Origin: Herminiimonas contaminans
GTDB taxonomy: Bacteria > Pseudomonadota > Gammaproteobacteria > Burkholderiales > Burkholderiaceae_D
Reading direction: 5' to 3'
NCBI RefSeq assembly: GCF_015645465.1
Contig: NZ_JADOEL010000004.1
Span: 186,001-250,000, forward strand
Length of the DNA stretch: 64,000 nucleotides
Shown: piece after piece, positions 53,278 to 62,862 of the stretch
Numbering within the stretch: position 1 is the first letter of the stretch
Layout: every line of letters begins with the position of its first letter
Translations under genes and position numbers: made by a program
Notes under the pieces: generated by a model
Databases searched by the model: none
Told to the model about the DNA's origin: nothing
Seen by the model: the letters and a program-made list of their open reading frames with translations, nothing else

Positions 53278-55119
53278 TTAACGCCCGCGCTCGAAGAGTT
53301 TGTCGAGATCGGACAAGCCCAGTTGCACCCAGGTCGGACGCCCGTGATTGCATTGGTCGGCGCGTTCGGTGGCTTCCATCTGGCGCAGCAGCGCATTCAT
53401 TTCCGGCACGGTCAGCATGCGGTTGGCGCGCACTGCAGTATGGCAGGCCAGGGTACCAAGTAATTCATTGCGCCTTTCCACCAGCACGCGCGAGCCGCCG
53501 TATTCGCGTACATCACGCAAGACGTCGCGCGCCAGCGATTGCGCATCAGCGTTCCGCAGCAGGGTTGGTACTGCGCGTATTGCGAGCGTGGTCGGTGACA
53601 TGACGGCGATATCAAAGCCCAGCGATTGCAGGGTTTCCTTGCTGTCTTCCGCAGTGCCGACTTCGACGTCATCCGCATAGAAGGTGATAGGGATAAGCAG
53701 TGGCTGCACCTGCATCGCATTGTCATCCAATGCGTTTTTCAGTTGTTCGTAGAGTATGCGTTCATGTGCCGCATGCATGTCGATCAGCGCGAGACCTTTG
53801 GTGTTTTGCGCGAGGATGAAGATGCCGTGCAACTGCGCCAGTGCAAAGCCGAGCGGGAATTCTTCATCCGACATGGTTTGCGCTGCAGCGCCATTGAAGA
53901 CGGGCAGGGATGGTGCGCTGCCGTTGCTGTTGTCGGAAACAGCCGTATCCGTATTAAACAATGCACCGTAATTCGCCGTCGTTTGCGCGACGCCATATTG
54001 CTGCTGGAATTGCGGTGCAAAGGTGGTTTGCTGTGCATCGCGCAGCCATGGCAGTGCGCCGGACGGTGCAGGCGTCGGCGATGGTACGGCACCGAAGGCT
54101 GTCGCCGATGTTTGCGCCAGTGCACGGCTGACCGCGTGGAATACGAATTGATGGACGGCGCGGCTGTCACGGAAACGTACTTCAATTTTTGATGGATGTA
54201 CGTTGACGTCGACCAGGGCCGGATCGAGGTCCAGGCTGATGACATATGACGGATAGCGGTCGCCGTGCAGCACGTCCTGATAGGCAGAGCGCACTGCGTG
54301 CGTCAGCAATTTGTCGCGTACGAAACGGCCGTTGACGTAGAAATATTGCGCGTCACCGCGCGCCTTGGAGGCAGTCGGCAAGCCGATAAAGCCATGCAGG
54401 TGCAAAGGCCCGGCAGTTTCTTCCAGTGGCAGGCGGGCACCGGAGAATTCGCTGCCGAGTATGTGTGCGCTGCGTTTGGCGATGTCGTTCACCGACCAGT
54501 GATCGACGGTCTTGCCATTGTGTGTCAGCGAGAACGCGACATCAGGGCGCGACAGTGCGATGCGGCGCACGACTTCTGCGCAATGGCCGAATTCGGTTTG
54601 TTCTGTTTTCAGAAACTTCCGTCGCGCGGGCGTATTGAAGTACAGATCCTGCACATCGACAGTAGTGCCCTGGGAGCCGGACGATGGCGCGACAGTGTTT
54701 TTTTGATCGCTGCCTTGCACGCCGCAGATTTCCCACGCGTGCTGCGCATCTGCAGTGCGCGAAGTGAGCGTGAGTTGCGAGACGGATGCGATCGATGCCA
54801 GTGCTTCTCCACGGAAGCCCAGCGTGGCGACGTTTTCCAGTTCGTTCAGCGAATTGATTTTGGACGTTGCGTGACGCGCCAGCGCCAGTGGTAATTGTTC
54901 CGGGGCAATGCCGCGTCCGTTGTCGGTAATCGCGATGCGTTTTACACCACCTTGTTCCAGCCGGATGTTGATGGTGGTGGCACCGGCATCCAGTGCGTTT
55001 TCCAGCAATTCCTTGACGACGGCGGACGGGCGTTCGACTACCTCACCGGCGGCGATTTGCGAAATGAGTTGATCGGAGAGGGGCTGTATCGGCCGGAGAG
55101 GTTGGGTGGTAGCGTACAT
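53278..55119 (-). CDS. mutL: DNA mismatch-repair protein MutL
   Basis: 613 residues. The N-terminal GHKL ATPase has [22 protein letters not shown] and [12 protein letters not shown]. The C-terminal dimerisation domain carries [12 protein letters not shown], a variant of the endonuclease metal motif DQHA(x)2E(x)4E with Met in place of Gln, which fits a latent nickase as expected in bacteria without MutH. Central linker is Ala/Pro/Ser rich. Stop is 1 bp from the miaA start. Confidence 0.95.
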   Translation of the reverse strand: MYATTQPLRPIQPLSDQLISQIAAGEVVERPSAVVKELLENALDAGATTINIRLEQGGVKRIAITDNGRGIAPEQLPLALARHATSKINSLNELENVATLGFRGEALASIASVSQLTLTSRTADAQHAWEICGVQGSDQKNTVAPSSGSQGTTVDVQDLYFNTPARRKFLKTEQTEFGHCAEVVRRIALSRPDVAFSLTHNGKTVDHWSVNDIAKRSAHILGSEFSGARLPLEETAGPLHLHGFIGLPTASKARGDAQYFYVNGRFVRDKLLTHAVRSAYQDVLHGDRYPSYVISLDLDPALVDVNVHPSKIEVRFRDSRAVHQFVFHAVSRALAQTSATAFGAVPSPTPAPSGALPWLRDAQQTTFAPQFQQQYGVAQTTANYGALFNTDTAVSDNSNGSAPSLPVFNGAAAQTMSDEEFPLGFALAQLHGIFILAQNTKGLALIDMHAAHERILYEQLKNALDDNAMQVQPLLIPITFYADDVEVGTAEDSKETLQSLGFDIAVMSPTTLAIRAVPTLLRNADAQSLARDVLRDVREYGGSRVLVERRNELLGTLACHTAVRANRMLTVPEMNALLRQMEATERADQCNHGRPTWVQLGLSDLDKLFERGR

Positions 55120-55246
55120 GGGGAGATTATAACTTCTGATTGCCCGGCTGCACGGTGCAGTGAACTGTCGGCGCTGTCCGCAGTCTTTCTACGGTGCCTG
55201 TCGGCAGTGCCGCTGGTGTATCATTCTGCCGCTACCGAGGAAAATT

Positions 55247-55891
55247 ATGGATTTCATGCAGTTCTTCGACATGATTTTGCATGTCGACAAGTATTTAGGC
55301 ACTTTTATCGCGCAATACGGCATGCTGATTTATGTCGTGCTGTTCGCGATTATCTTTAGCGAAACCGGTCTGGTTGTCTTCCCCTTTTTGCCTGGCGATA
55401 CCCTGCTCTTTATAGCGGGTGCATTTTGTGCGTCAGGCAGCATGAATTTGTGGCTGCTGCTGGCTTTGCTGATGACGGCGGCAATCCTGGGCAATACCGT
55501 GAATTACTGGATAGGGCATGCGATAGGCGAGAAGGTGTTCACCCACGATTATCGCTGGCTGGACCGCGATGCCTTGCGCAAAACCCATGCTTTCTATGAA
55601 AAGCATGGCGGCAAGACGCTGATCCTGGCGCGTTTCATCCCGATTGCGCGTACCTTTGCGCCGTTTATTGCCGGGGTGTCGGAAATGACTTTCTTCCGCT
55701 TTCAGTTATTTAACTGTATCGGTGCGGTGCTGTGGGTAGGTTTGCTGGTGGTTGGTGGTTACCTGTTCGGTAATATTCCTATCATTCGTGATCATCTGAA
55801 TACCATCGTGCTGATTGGCGTTGGCGCTGCCGCGGTGCCGGTAGCACTCGGCGCCTTGTGGAAAGTCTTGCAACGTTTCAGAAGTAAATAA
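55247..55891 (+). CDS. DedA-family membrane protein
   Basis: 214 residues from ATG 55247, preceded by CGAGGAAA. Five or so hydrophobic segments, with the DedA hallmarks ETGLVVFPFLPGDTLL and FYEKHGGKTLILARFIPIARTFAPFIAG. DedA proteins are linked to lipid (undecaprenyl phosphate) flipping and membrane homeostasis. It is on the strand opposite to the tsaE-amiC-mutL-miaA genes around it. Confidence 0.92.
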   Translation: MDFMQFFDMILHVDKYLGTFIAQYGMLIYVVLFAIIFSETGLVVFPFLPGDTLLFIAGAFCASGSMNLWLLLALLMTAAILGNTVNYWIGHAIGEKVFTHDYRWLDRDALRKTHAFYEKHGGKTLILARFIPIARTFAPFIAGVSEMTFFRFQLFNCIGAVLWVGLLVVGGYLFGNIPIIRDHLNTIVLIGVGAAAVPVALGALWKVLQRFRSK

Positions 55892-55894
55892 AAC

Positions 55895-55930
55895 AAAAAA
55901 GGCGCTTGGTTTTACCCAAGCGCCTTTTTT
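55895..55930. terminator. Bidirectional terminator between dedA and amiC
   Basis: Stem AAAAGGCGCTTGG / CCAAGCGCCTTTT with a 6-nt loop, T6 on the plus side and A6 on the other, between two convergent genes. Confidence 0.92.
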
Positions 55931-55943
55931 CATCGTACTTCCT

Positions 55944-57248
55944 TTACATCATCCGGCTTTTCGCCAGCGGTGGATTTTTCGCAAAGTATTTCCTGATACC
56001 TTGTGCCACCGCATCTGCCATCCGATCCTGATAAGCATTGTCGTTCAGCTTGGCTTCTTCTTCCGGGTTGGAGATGAAGGCCGTTTCGATCAGGATGCTC
56101 GGGATATCCGGCGCTTTCAATACCGCAAAACCTGCCTGCTCCACTGCATTCTTGTGCAGGCGATTGACGCCGCCGATTTCGTTCAGGACCGCTTTGCCGA
56201 GGCGCAGGCTGTCATTGATCTGCGCCGTCGTGGAGAGGTCGAGCAAGACACTGGCGAGTTGCTTGTCGTGGTTCTTGATATTCGTACCGCCTATCAAATC
56301 GGCAGCATTTTCCTTGTTCGCGAGCCAGCGCGCAGCGGTCGAGCTTGCACCTTTTTCCGACAGGGCGAAAACCGACGAGCCATTTGCTGTCGGTTGCACG
56401 AAGGCGTCCGCATGGATCGAAACAAACAAGTCAGCTTGTACCTTGCGCGCTTTTTGTACGCGCACATGCAGCGGCACGAAGTAGTCGCCGTCACGCGTCA
56501 GCATGACACGCATATTCGGGTGCTGTTCCAGTTTGGCCTTGAGGCGCTTGGCGATCGACAGCACGATGTGTTTTTCATAGCTGCCGCCACGGCCGACCGC
56601 GCCCGGATCTTCGCCACCATGACCGGGATCGAGCGCGATCGTCAGCATGCGGCTGACTTGCGGCGGACGATCAGGTTTGGGTTCGGCAAACGGTGGTTTG
56701 ACTTCGGCTACCGGTGGCGGCATGGTCGGCTCATCCGGTTTGTCGAGCGACCATTGGCCTTTTTCTATCAGCGCAGCGATCGGATCAGGCGGATTGACCG
56801 GATACAGATCGAACACTAGGCGGTGCTGATACTTGTCTACCGGTGCCAGCGTAAACACCTGTGGATTCACTTCTTCCTTCAGGTCGAATACCAGGCGCAC
56901 CACGCCCGGACGGTTCTGGCCGACGCGTACCTGTTTGATATAGGGATCGTTAGGCTGTATTTTCGCGATCAGGCTTTTCAGCGTCGGATTCAGATCGATG
57001 CCTTCGACGTCCACCACCAGCCGCTCAGGATCCTTGATGATGAAGTGATTGGTTTTCAGATTGGCGTCGTTTTCCAGCGTGACGCGGGTGTAGTCCTCGG
57101 ACGGCCAGACGCGGACGGCGAGGATTTGGGAAGCAAATGCCGGGAGCGGCGAAAACAGCGAGATCAGCAGAGTGCCGCCAGCCTTGAGGACTGTGCGACG
57201 CACTTTTGCTTTCACAGGTTTGGAGCGAATTTCAGTCGGTTCAGACAT
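55944..57248 (-). CDS. amiC: N-acetylmuramoyl-L-alanine amidase AmiC-type
   Basis: 434 residues. A twin-arginine-like signal (VRRTVLKAGGTLLISLF, from about residue 17) is followed by an AMIN domain for septal targeting (about 45-150), a Pro/Glu/Lys-rich linker and a zinc-dependent Amidase_3 domain with ALDPGHGGEDPGAVG, a later SIHADAF and a final Glu in LIETAFISNPEEE. Splits daughter-cell peptidoglycan in the periplasm. Overlaps the end of tsaE by 37 bp. Confidence 0.94.
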   Translation of the reverse strand: MSEPTEIRSKPVKAKVRRTVLKAGGTLLISLFSPLPAFASQILAVRVWPSEDYTRVTLENDANLKTNHFIIKDPERLVVDVEGIDLNPTLKSLIAKIQPNDPYIKQVRVGQNRPGVVRLVFDLKEEVNPQVFTLAPVDKYQHRLVFDLYPVNPPDPIAALIEKGQWSLDKPDEPTMPPPVAEVKPPFAEPKPDRPPQVSRMLTIALDPGHGGEDPGAVGRGGSYEKHIVLSIAKRLKAKLEQHPNMRVMLTRDGDYFVPLHVRVQKARKVQADLFVSIHADAFVQPTANGSSVFALSEKGASSTAARWLANKENAADLIGGTNIKNHDKQLASVLLDLSTTAQINDSLRLGKAVLNEIGGVNRLHKNAVEQAGFAVLKAPDIPSILIETAFISNPEEEAKLNDNAYQDRMADAVAQGIRKYFAKNPPLAKSRMM

Positions 57249-57697
57249 TCAACACCTTGGTCGGACAACGCATGCAATTCTACATCACGCCCTTCGCCCG
57301 CAACTGCGAGCGAAATGCTGATATCGGGAGGCGGCAATACCGTTTCAGCCTTTTCCGGCCATTCGATAATGCAGATCGTTTTGTGATTGAAGTACTCGCG
57401 GAAACCAGCATCGAGGAATTCTTCGGCGCTGGCCATCCGGTACAGGTCGAAGTGGATGACGTTGACTGCTGCGTCGCCGATAGTGACCGTGTAGGGTTCG
57501 GCCAATGTGTAAGTCGGGCTTTTCACATGGCCGGTATGGCCCAGCGCGTGCAGCATCGCACGTGTCAGCGCGGTTTTGCCCGCACCCAGATCGCCGTGCA
57601 GATAGATGGTCAGGCCCGGTTGCAGCGCACGCGCGAGCGATGCGCCCAGTGCGAGGGTGCCGGCTTCTTCATGCAGATGGGCAGTGAAATTTTGCAT
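57212..57697 (-). CDS. tsaE: tRNA threonylcarbamoyladenosine biosynthesis ATPase TsaE
   Basis: 161 residues. Walker A GDLGAGKTALTRA near residue 35, SPTYTLAEPY and HFDLYR (Asp and Arg of switch motifs) and IIEWPEKA (Walker B-like) identify it. Part of the TsaBDE complex for t6A37 synthesis. Its last 12 codons overlap the start of amiC in another frame, a long overlap but common in this lineage (recollection). Confidence 0.94.
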   Translation of the reverse strand: MQNFTAHLHEEAGTLALGASLARALQPGLTIYLHGDLGAGKTALTRAMLHALGHTGHVKSPTYTLAEPYTVTIGDAAVNVIHFDLYRMASAEEFLDAGFREYFNHKTICIIEWPEKAETVLPPPDISISLAVAGEGRDVELHALSDQGVECLNRLKFAPNL

Positions 57698-57876
57698 TGA
57701 ATAAGGGTATCCCTGAGTTTGGGTGCTGGATGATGCACCTCGTGCCAGTACTTTAACCTGCAGCTACGATGCAAATATGTGTCCTGAGTTCAATCTTTTT
57801 TCAGGCGAGCGTATTTTATTCCTGCGCCGGGAGCCGCGATAGTGTTGTAACACCTGCGATGCAGAAAAATTCCTGC

Positions 57877-58767
57877 TTACTGTAACAGTGCCAGCCATAG
57901 CGGCAGTGTCGCCATCGAAATCAGGGTGCCGGCAGAAATCAGGAAAGCCACAAACGGGCCATTGCCCCCCATGCGTACCGCCAGTACATAGGCGCTGGAT
58001 GCAGTCGGCAGTGCGGCAAACATCACCACCATTTGCAAATGCGCGGTTGACAGGCCCAGCCAGAGGCCGAGACCGTAGGTGACTAGCGGCACGATCAGCA
58101 ATTTGACGATGATGAAGTAAGCGGCGATGCCTTTGGATGCATGCAAACCGGTCAGGCGCAGACCGGCACCGACCATAATCAGGCCCAGTGCGATCGATGC
58201 ATTGCCGAGACGTGACAGGAAAGCGCCCGCCAGTTCCGGCACATGGAAGCCGAGCAGGTTGAAGGCGACGCCGCCCACGGTGGCCATCAGCAGCGGGTTC
58301 TTCAGCAATTCGAATATCAGCCCACCCTTATTCTTCACCAGCGCGTGGACCGCCGCCATATTGCACAAGGGGACCGCAAAGCCGATTACCAGGCCCATCA
58401 GCGAAGTACCTTCGGCGCCGCCGAGACGGCTGGCGATTGCCAGTGCGATATAGGAATTGAAGCGGAATGCCGTTTGCACACCGGATTCGAACACCATGGG
58501 TTCGGATTTGAACAGCGGTTTGGCCAGCCAGCCAAAGACGATGCCGGTGACGCAGGCGGCGATCGCGACTTGCAGGAACTGGCCGGTAGCGGCGAAGTTG
58601 ATCGGAGAACGTGCGCAGGAGTAGAACAGCAGTGCCGGGAACAGCACGTAGTAAATCAGTTTCTCCATCCCTATCCAGAATTCGGCGTGCCATTTGGTCA
58701 CGCGGAACAGAACTGCGCCGAACAGGATCAGCATGAAGTCGGGCAGCAGGATATTGACGATATGCAT
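57877..58767 (-). CDS. AEC-family (auxin-efflux-carrier-like) permease
   Basis: 296 residues with about nine to ten hydrophobic segments in two inverted halves. The AEC family includes malate and malonate carriers in bacteria. The N-terminal NILLPDFMLILFGAVLFR and C-terminal LPTASSAYVLAVRMGGNG are typical. Neighbour of a DctSR-like system, so a dicarboxylate substrate is plausible. No adjacent gene on the same strand shares its transcript with certainty. Confidence 0.86.
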   Translation of the reverse strand: MHIVNILLPDFMLILFGAVLFRVTKWHAEFWIGMEKLIYYVLFPALLFYSCARSPINFAATGQFLQVAIAACVTGIVFGWLAKPLFKSEPMVFESGVQTAFRFNSYIALAIASRLGGAEGTSLMGLVIGFAVPLCNMAAVHALVKNKGGLIFELLKNPLLMATVGGVAFNLLGFHVPELAGAFLSRLGNASIALGLIMVGAGLRLTGLHASKGIAAYFIIVKLLIVPLVTYGLGLWLGLSTAHLQMVVMFAALPTASSAYVLAVRMGGNGPFVAFLISAGTLISMATLPLWLALLQ

Positions 58768-58822
58768 GACGATCAGCGCCGGGCGCCGGAGTGGAGTAAC
58801 AGTTCAGGAAAACGTCAGGGTT

Positions 58823-58847
58823 ACCGGGGTACGATGCGCGCCCCGGT
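58823..58847. terminator. Hairpin downstream of the response regulator
   Basis: Stem ACCGGGG / CCCCGGT with an 11-nt loop, 11 bp after the dctR-like stop. No T-tract; may end or stabilise that transcript. Confidence 0.4.
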
Positions 58848-58858
58848 ATGGTGTGATT

Positions 58859-59452
58859 TTACTTTAAGAGGCGTGCCAGTTCGACCGCGGTCTTTACATT
58901 CATCTTGTCGAAGATGTGAGCGCGGTGTACTTCGACCGTACGCATGCTGATGCCCAGTTTGTCGGCAATGACTTTATTCATCTTGCCTTCGAGGATCAGG
59001 TCCAGCACTTCGCGTTCACGACCCGACAATGCTGCCAGACGGGTGTGGATGGCAACGCTGGCTGACGCATGTTCGGAGGAGGCGAGTGCTTCCTGGATAC
59101 GATCCATCAGCTTGTTGTCATTGAATGGCTTTTCAAAGAAATCGAAAGCACCGCGCTTCAAAGTGTCGACCGCCATCGGCACGTCACCGTGACCGGTCAG
59201 GAAAATAACCGGGAACGTCTGTGTCAGGCCGCGTGTGGTCAGCAAGTCAAACAAGGCGACGCCGCTGACTTCCGGCATACGCACATCCAGCAGGATGCAT
59301 TGTCCTTGCGGGCTGGTGGCGCGGGTCATGTTATCCAGTGTGGCGAGGAAAGCCTTGCCGCTGTCATAGGCGGCGGCCGGGATGCCGCGCGACTTGGCCA
59401 GCCACATCAGCGAGTCGCGGATTACTTCTTCATCGTCAATAATGTGCAGCAT
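58859..59452 (-). CDS. dctR: FixJ/DctR-type response regulator
   Basis: 197 residues. Receiver domain with the phospho-acceptor Asp in ILLDVRMPEVSG (about residue 54) and Lys in FFEKPF; C-terminal LuxR-type helix-turn-helix LSGREREVLDLILEGKMNKVIADKLGISMRTVEVH split over about 135-170. It follows the sensor kinase gene by 100 bp, a gap that has an 8-bp inverted repeat. Predicted to control dicarboxylate uptake, probably of the divergent dctP. Confidence 0.88.
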   Translation of the reverse strand: MLHIIDDEEVIRDSLMWLAKSRGIPAAAYDSGKAFLATLDNMTRATSPQGQCILLDVRMPEVSGVALFDLLTTRGLTQTFPVIFLTGHGDVPMAVDTLKRGAFDFFEKPFNDNKLMDRIQEALASSEHASASVAIHTRLAALSGREREVLDLILEGKMNKVIADKLGISMRTVEVHRAHIFDKMNVKTAVELARLLK

Positions 59453-59496
59453 TAAATATCCTGTCGGTCTGCCGGGTGTTGCGTTGTATCTGAGTG

Positions 59497-59521
59497 ATAT
59501 CAGCTGTTACATCGCTGATAT
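59497..59521. promoter_or_regulatory. Inverted repeat between dctS-like and dctR-like genes
   Basis: Perfect arms ATATCAGC / GCTGATAT separated by 9 bp, 45-69 bp before the dctR start. Could be an operator or an attenuating hairpin; no T-tract follows closely. Confidence 0.4.
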
Positions 59522-59552
59522 AAGTATCAAAAATATATCAAAAGGATGTTTT

Positions 59553-61589
59553 TTATCTCCGGTTTGCACGCATTGTCGTTTCGATCAAGCGATTTTGCAA
59601 TGTCGGAAGTGAAAAACGGAAGATGGTGCCACCGCCCGGATTGTCCGTATGCGTGAGTGTGCCACCGTGGAATTCTATTGCAGTACGACAAATACTCAAG
59701 CCCATACCCATACCGTCCGCCTTGGTCGAGAAGAACGGAGAATACAGGCGTTCCGCAACTTCCGGCGGGATACCGTGACCCTGGTCGCTGATCGAGACCA
59801 CCACGTTCGGCGGGATCGCATCATCGACGGCTGCGGCTATACGCAGCACGCGTTTTTCCGGCGCGATGTTTTGCATGGATTCGATCGCGTTACGGGTCAG
59901 GTTGAGCAGCACTTGCTCCAGCAAGACGTGATCGGCCAGCACGGACGGCAGGTTGTCCGGAATATCGATCTTGATGAAGACGAAGTATTTTTGCGCCTGC
60001 AGTTCGACCAGTGGTGCGACGTTATCGATTAACTCTTCGATAGTGACCGCAGTACGCATAGGCTCGCGTTTCTTCACGAAGGTGTGCACGCTGCGTATGA
60101 TTTGCCCGGCGCGTTGCGCTTGCGCCTGTGCTTTTTCCAGTGCGTGCGTCAGCATATCGATATTGACGTCGGCTTCCTTCGATTTGTCTCGTTCCAGCAT
60201 ATTCAGCGCACCGGTGGTGTAGCTCGAGATTGCTGCCAGCGGCTGGTTCAGCTCATGCGCGAGGGTAGAGGCAATCTCACCCATAGTGGCCAGGCGTGCG
60301 CTGGCTTGCAGTTTTTCTTCCTGCTGGCGGTTCAGGTCTTCGACCCGTTTGCGATCTGAGATATCGAGGATGGAACCCATCCAGCCGGTTTGCGCGCCGG
60401 TGTTATCGACCAGCGGTGATTCAAAAATCAGTACCGGTATCCGGCGTCCGTCCGAATGCTGGAAGATGGTTTCAAAGCCTTGCGGGTTGGCTGTGCCTGC
60501 CGCGACTTGTGAGAAGTGACGCTGATATTCAGTGCGGGCTTCCGGAGCCCAGTAAGGCATGGGCGGCAGGTGGCCGACGATTTCTTCGGCGGGCATGCCG
60601 ACCATTTGCGAGAACGCCGGATTCACATAAGTTACGCGCCCCTCCAGGTCGCGCGCGCGCAGACCGGTGATCAGTGAATTTTCCATCGCGGTACGGAAGG
60701 CGATCTGTTCGCGCAACGCGGTTTCCGCGGCCAGCCGTCGATTAATATCGCGCCACAGTGCGATCAAGCTCCAGGCCAGACCCAGCGAGAGCAGGATGAC
60801 GGTATCGACCAGCAAACTAGGCAGCAGCTTGGGCGCGCTCTTGATACTGTTGGTGCTGAGTTTGAGCGAGAGACCGGCCAGGTTGAGTGCGCGTCGGTGT
60901 GTATAAACACCGCGACCGGCACCGCCGGATGCACGTTTGTGGATGATGACGTCGTTAATATCAGTCAGGGCAATCTCGTTGTCCTGGGCAAACCACCACG
61001 GCACCATATCGTCCAGGATGCTGGAGGCGAGATAGCTGGCGATGATGCTGCCGATATATTTGTTACCAACAAAAAGCGGCACGTGATAGTCGATCATCAC
61101 CGGACCACTGATATCGGTGGCTGGCTGGCTGTAGAGTGGGGTGCGGGTCGTGCGTGCGCGTTCGTACGCGCGCTTCGAAGGTGCCGACAGCTCATTCAGG
61201 CTGATCAGCGTTTCATCGGTCGAGGTCAGCAACTTGCCATCTGCATCGAGCTGGATGATGCGATGGATTTCGTGATTGTTGCGGATCAGCCCTTCCATCC
61301 GGTCCAGCAGACGCTTGCCGACCAGATAGCCGGATACAATCTCGGAACCCATCAGGCCCAGGCTTTCTTCGTTGCGTTGCAGCTGGAAGCGTATGGTTTG
61401 CTCGACCCACAGGGAGTCAGCGATCAGTTGTTCCTGGCGTTCGGCGGCTTCCTGCTGCTTCTCATGCAGCGGCAGCCAGATCAGCGTAGTCAGGAACAGC
61501 AGCGCCAGGAATAATGGAGCAAGCCAGCGCCACGCCTGTTTGCGACTTGGAAAACCGAAGCTTGGTGAGCGGGTTTGATTTGGTATCAT
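59553..61589 (-). CDS. dctS: DctS-type membrane sensor histidine kinase with PAS domain
   Basis: 678 residues. Transmembrane segment at about 20-40, a periplasmic sensor region of about 220 residues, a second membrane segment near 265-285, a PAS/PAC domain (about 310-430), then HisKA with phospho-His in STLAHELNQPLAAISSY and HATPase with NLTRNAIESM, ISDQGHGIP and KADGMGMGLSI. This is the layout of DctS, the C4-dicarboxylate sensor of Rhodobacter. The signal here is not known; the divergent binding-protein gene is the likely target. Confidence 0.88.
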   Translation of the reverse strand: MIPNQTRSPSFGFPSRKQAWRWLAPLFLALLFLTTLIWLPLHEKQQEAAERQEQLIADSLWVEQTIRFQLQRNEESLGLMGSEIVSGYLVGKRLLDRMEGLIRNNHEIHRIIQLDADGKLLTSTDETLISLNELSAPSKRAYERARTTRTPLYSQPATDISGPVMIDYHVPLFVGNKYIGSIIASYLASSILDDMVPWWFAQDNEIALTDINDVIIHKRASGGAGRGVYTHRRALNLAGLSLKLSTNSIKSAPKLLPSLLVDTVILLSLGLAWSLIALWRDINRRLAAETALREQIAFRTAMENSLITGLRARDLEGRVTYVNPAFSQMVGMPAEEIVGHLPPMPYWAPEARTEYQRHFSQVAAGTANPQGFETIFQHSDGRRIPVLIFESPLVDNTGAQTGWMGSILDISDRKRVEDLNRQQEEKLQASARLATMGEIASTLAHELNQPLAAISSYTTGALNMLERDKSKEADVNIDMLTHALEKAQAQAQRAGQIIRSVHTFVKKREPMRTAVTIEELIDNVAPLVELQAQKYFVFIKIDIPDNLPSVLADHVLLEQVLLNLTRNAIESMQNIAPEKRVLRIAAAVDDAIPPNVVVSISDQGHGIPPEVAERLYSPFFSTKADGMGMGLSICRTAIEFHGGTLTHTDNPGGGTIFRFSLPTLQNRLIETTMRANRR

Positions 61590-61842
61590 AAATAACTAAA
61601 TAAAAAACCGACCATACTATTTACATAAAAAGCGCTGATTAAATAGAACATATTGCGCTGGTATAGTTGGTGCCGATTTTTTGTGGTTCTTACAGCATTA
61701 CATTCAAATTAAAAAATGCTGGTGTATTGCGAGAGCGCGCAGAGCTCATTTATCGAGGCGCAGGATGTGGTTAACCACAGTTGTGACGCCTACAGTGACT
61801 GCGCATAGTATCAACCCGAAATTGAGATTTCCTGGTCGTGCG

Positions 61843-62862
61843 ATGAAATTAGCAACAAAACTGCATCTGTTTATGCTCGGTTTGGCATTATCGCTGACCA
61901 GCGTAATTGTATCCGCGCAAACGACCACTGTAATTAAATTCAGTCACGTTTCTCCGGCCGACAGCCCGAAAGGCAAGGCTGCGCTGCGTTTCAAGGAATT
62001 AGTGGAGCGTAATAGCCAGCGCCGTATCCGGGTCGATGTCTATCCAAATAACCTGCTCTATAAAGAAACCGATGAACTGGAAGCGCTGCAATTGGGTGCA
62101 GTGCAGATGCTGGCGCCGTCACTGGCCAAGCTGGCCCAGTTCGGGGTGCAGGATTTCGAAGTATTTGATTTGCCGTTCGCCTTTACTGACAAGGAATCAG
62201 TAACGCGTGTGACCGAAGGCCCGATCGGCAAGACCCTGCTGCGCAAGCTGGATTCCAAAGGCATGGTCGGCCTCGCCTACTGGAATAACGGTTTCAAGAT
62301 CATGTCCGGCAATAAGCGCCTGCGCGTACCGTCTGATTTCTCCGGACTGGCGATGCGTATCCACTCTTCCAAAGTACTGTCATGGCAGATGGAGTCACTC
62401 GGTGCGATTCCATTGATACTGGATGCATATGAAGTCTACCCGGCCTTGCAAGGTGGTGTGGTTGACGGTGCAGAAACCTCACCTGTTAACTTTTACGCAA
62501 GAAAATGGTACGAGGTACAGAGCAATGTGACGATTTCCAATCACGGCTATCTTGGTAGTGCGGTGGTGGTGAACAAGAAGTTCTGGGATGGCCTGCCTTC
62601 CGATTTGCGCAATACGATAGATCTCGCGATGCGCGAAGCGACGGTGTATGGCAATAATCTGGCGGAAGAAGAAAACGCCGCAGCACTGCAGGCGATCAAG
62701 AAATTAAAGAAGGTCAAGGTTTATACACTGACCGAACAGGAAACCGAAGCCTGGCGGCAGGCAATGCTGCCGGTACATAAACTGCTGGAAGGCCGGATCG
62801 GCAAAGCCATCGTTTATGGCGTCACACGCGATGCTGACCAGCGCCGCAATAATCCACGTTAA
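61843..62862 (+). CDS. dctP: TRAP transporter solute-binding protein, DctP family
   Basis: 339 residues from ATG 61843; a longer frame from 61681 has no signal peptide at its start and is rejected, though no clear Shine-Dalgarno site precedes the chosen ATG. Signal peptide to about residue 26. The DctP fold is shown by VIKFSHVSPADSPKGKAALRFKELV, the ligand-binding Arg region LAMRIHSSKV and the motif GGVVDGAETSPVNFY. No DctQ or DctM gene follows in the 1.1 kb left; the next gene is of an unrelated binding-protein family. Confidence 0.92.
   Translation: MKLATKLHLFMLGLALSLTSVIVSAQTTTVIKFSHVSPADSPKGKAALRFKELVERNSQRRIRVDVYPNNLLYKETDELEALQLGAVQMLAPSLAKLAQFGVQDFEVFDLPFAFTDKESVTRVTEGPIGKTLLRKLDSKGMVGLAYWNNGFKIMSGNKRLRVPSDFSGLAMRIHSSKVLSWQMESLGAIPLILDAYEVYPALQGGVVDGAETSPVNFYARKWYEVQSNVTISNHGYLGSAVVVNKKFWDGLPSDLRNTIDLAMREATVYGNNLAEEENAAALQAIKKLKKVKVYTLTEQETEAWRQAMLPVHKLLEGRIGKAIVYGVTRDADQRRNNPR

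Noticed and set aside
53277-53396. N-terminal extension of miaA
   Set aside because: The extra residues do not match MiaA, lie inside mutL, and the ATG at 53276 starts directly before the P-loop region.
57842-57853. Palindrome GTGTTGTAACAC near the end of the AEC gene
   Set aside because: Short, isolated, without T-tract or a second copy; likely chance.
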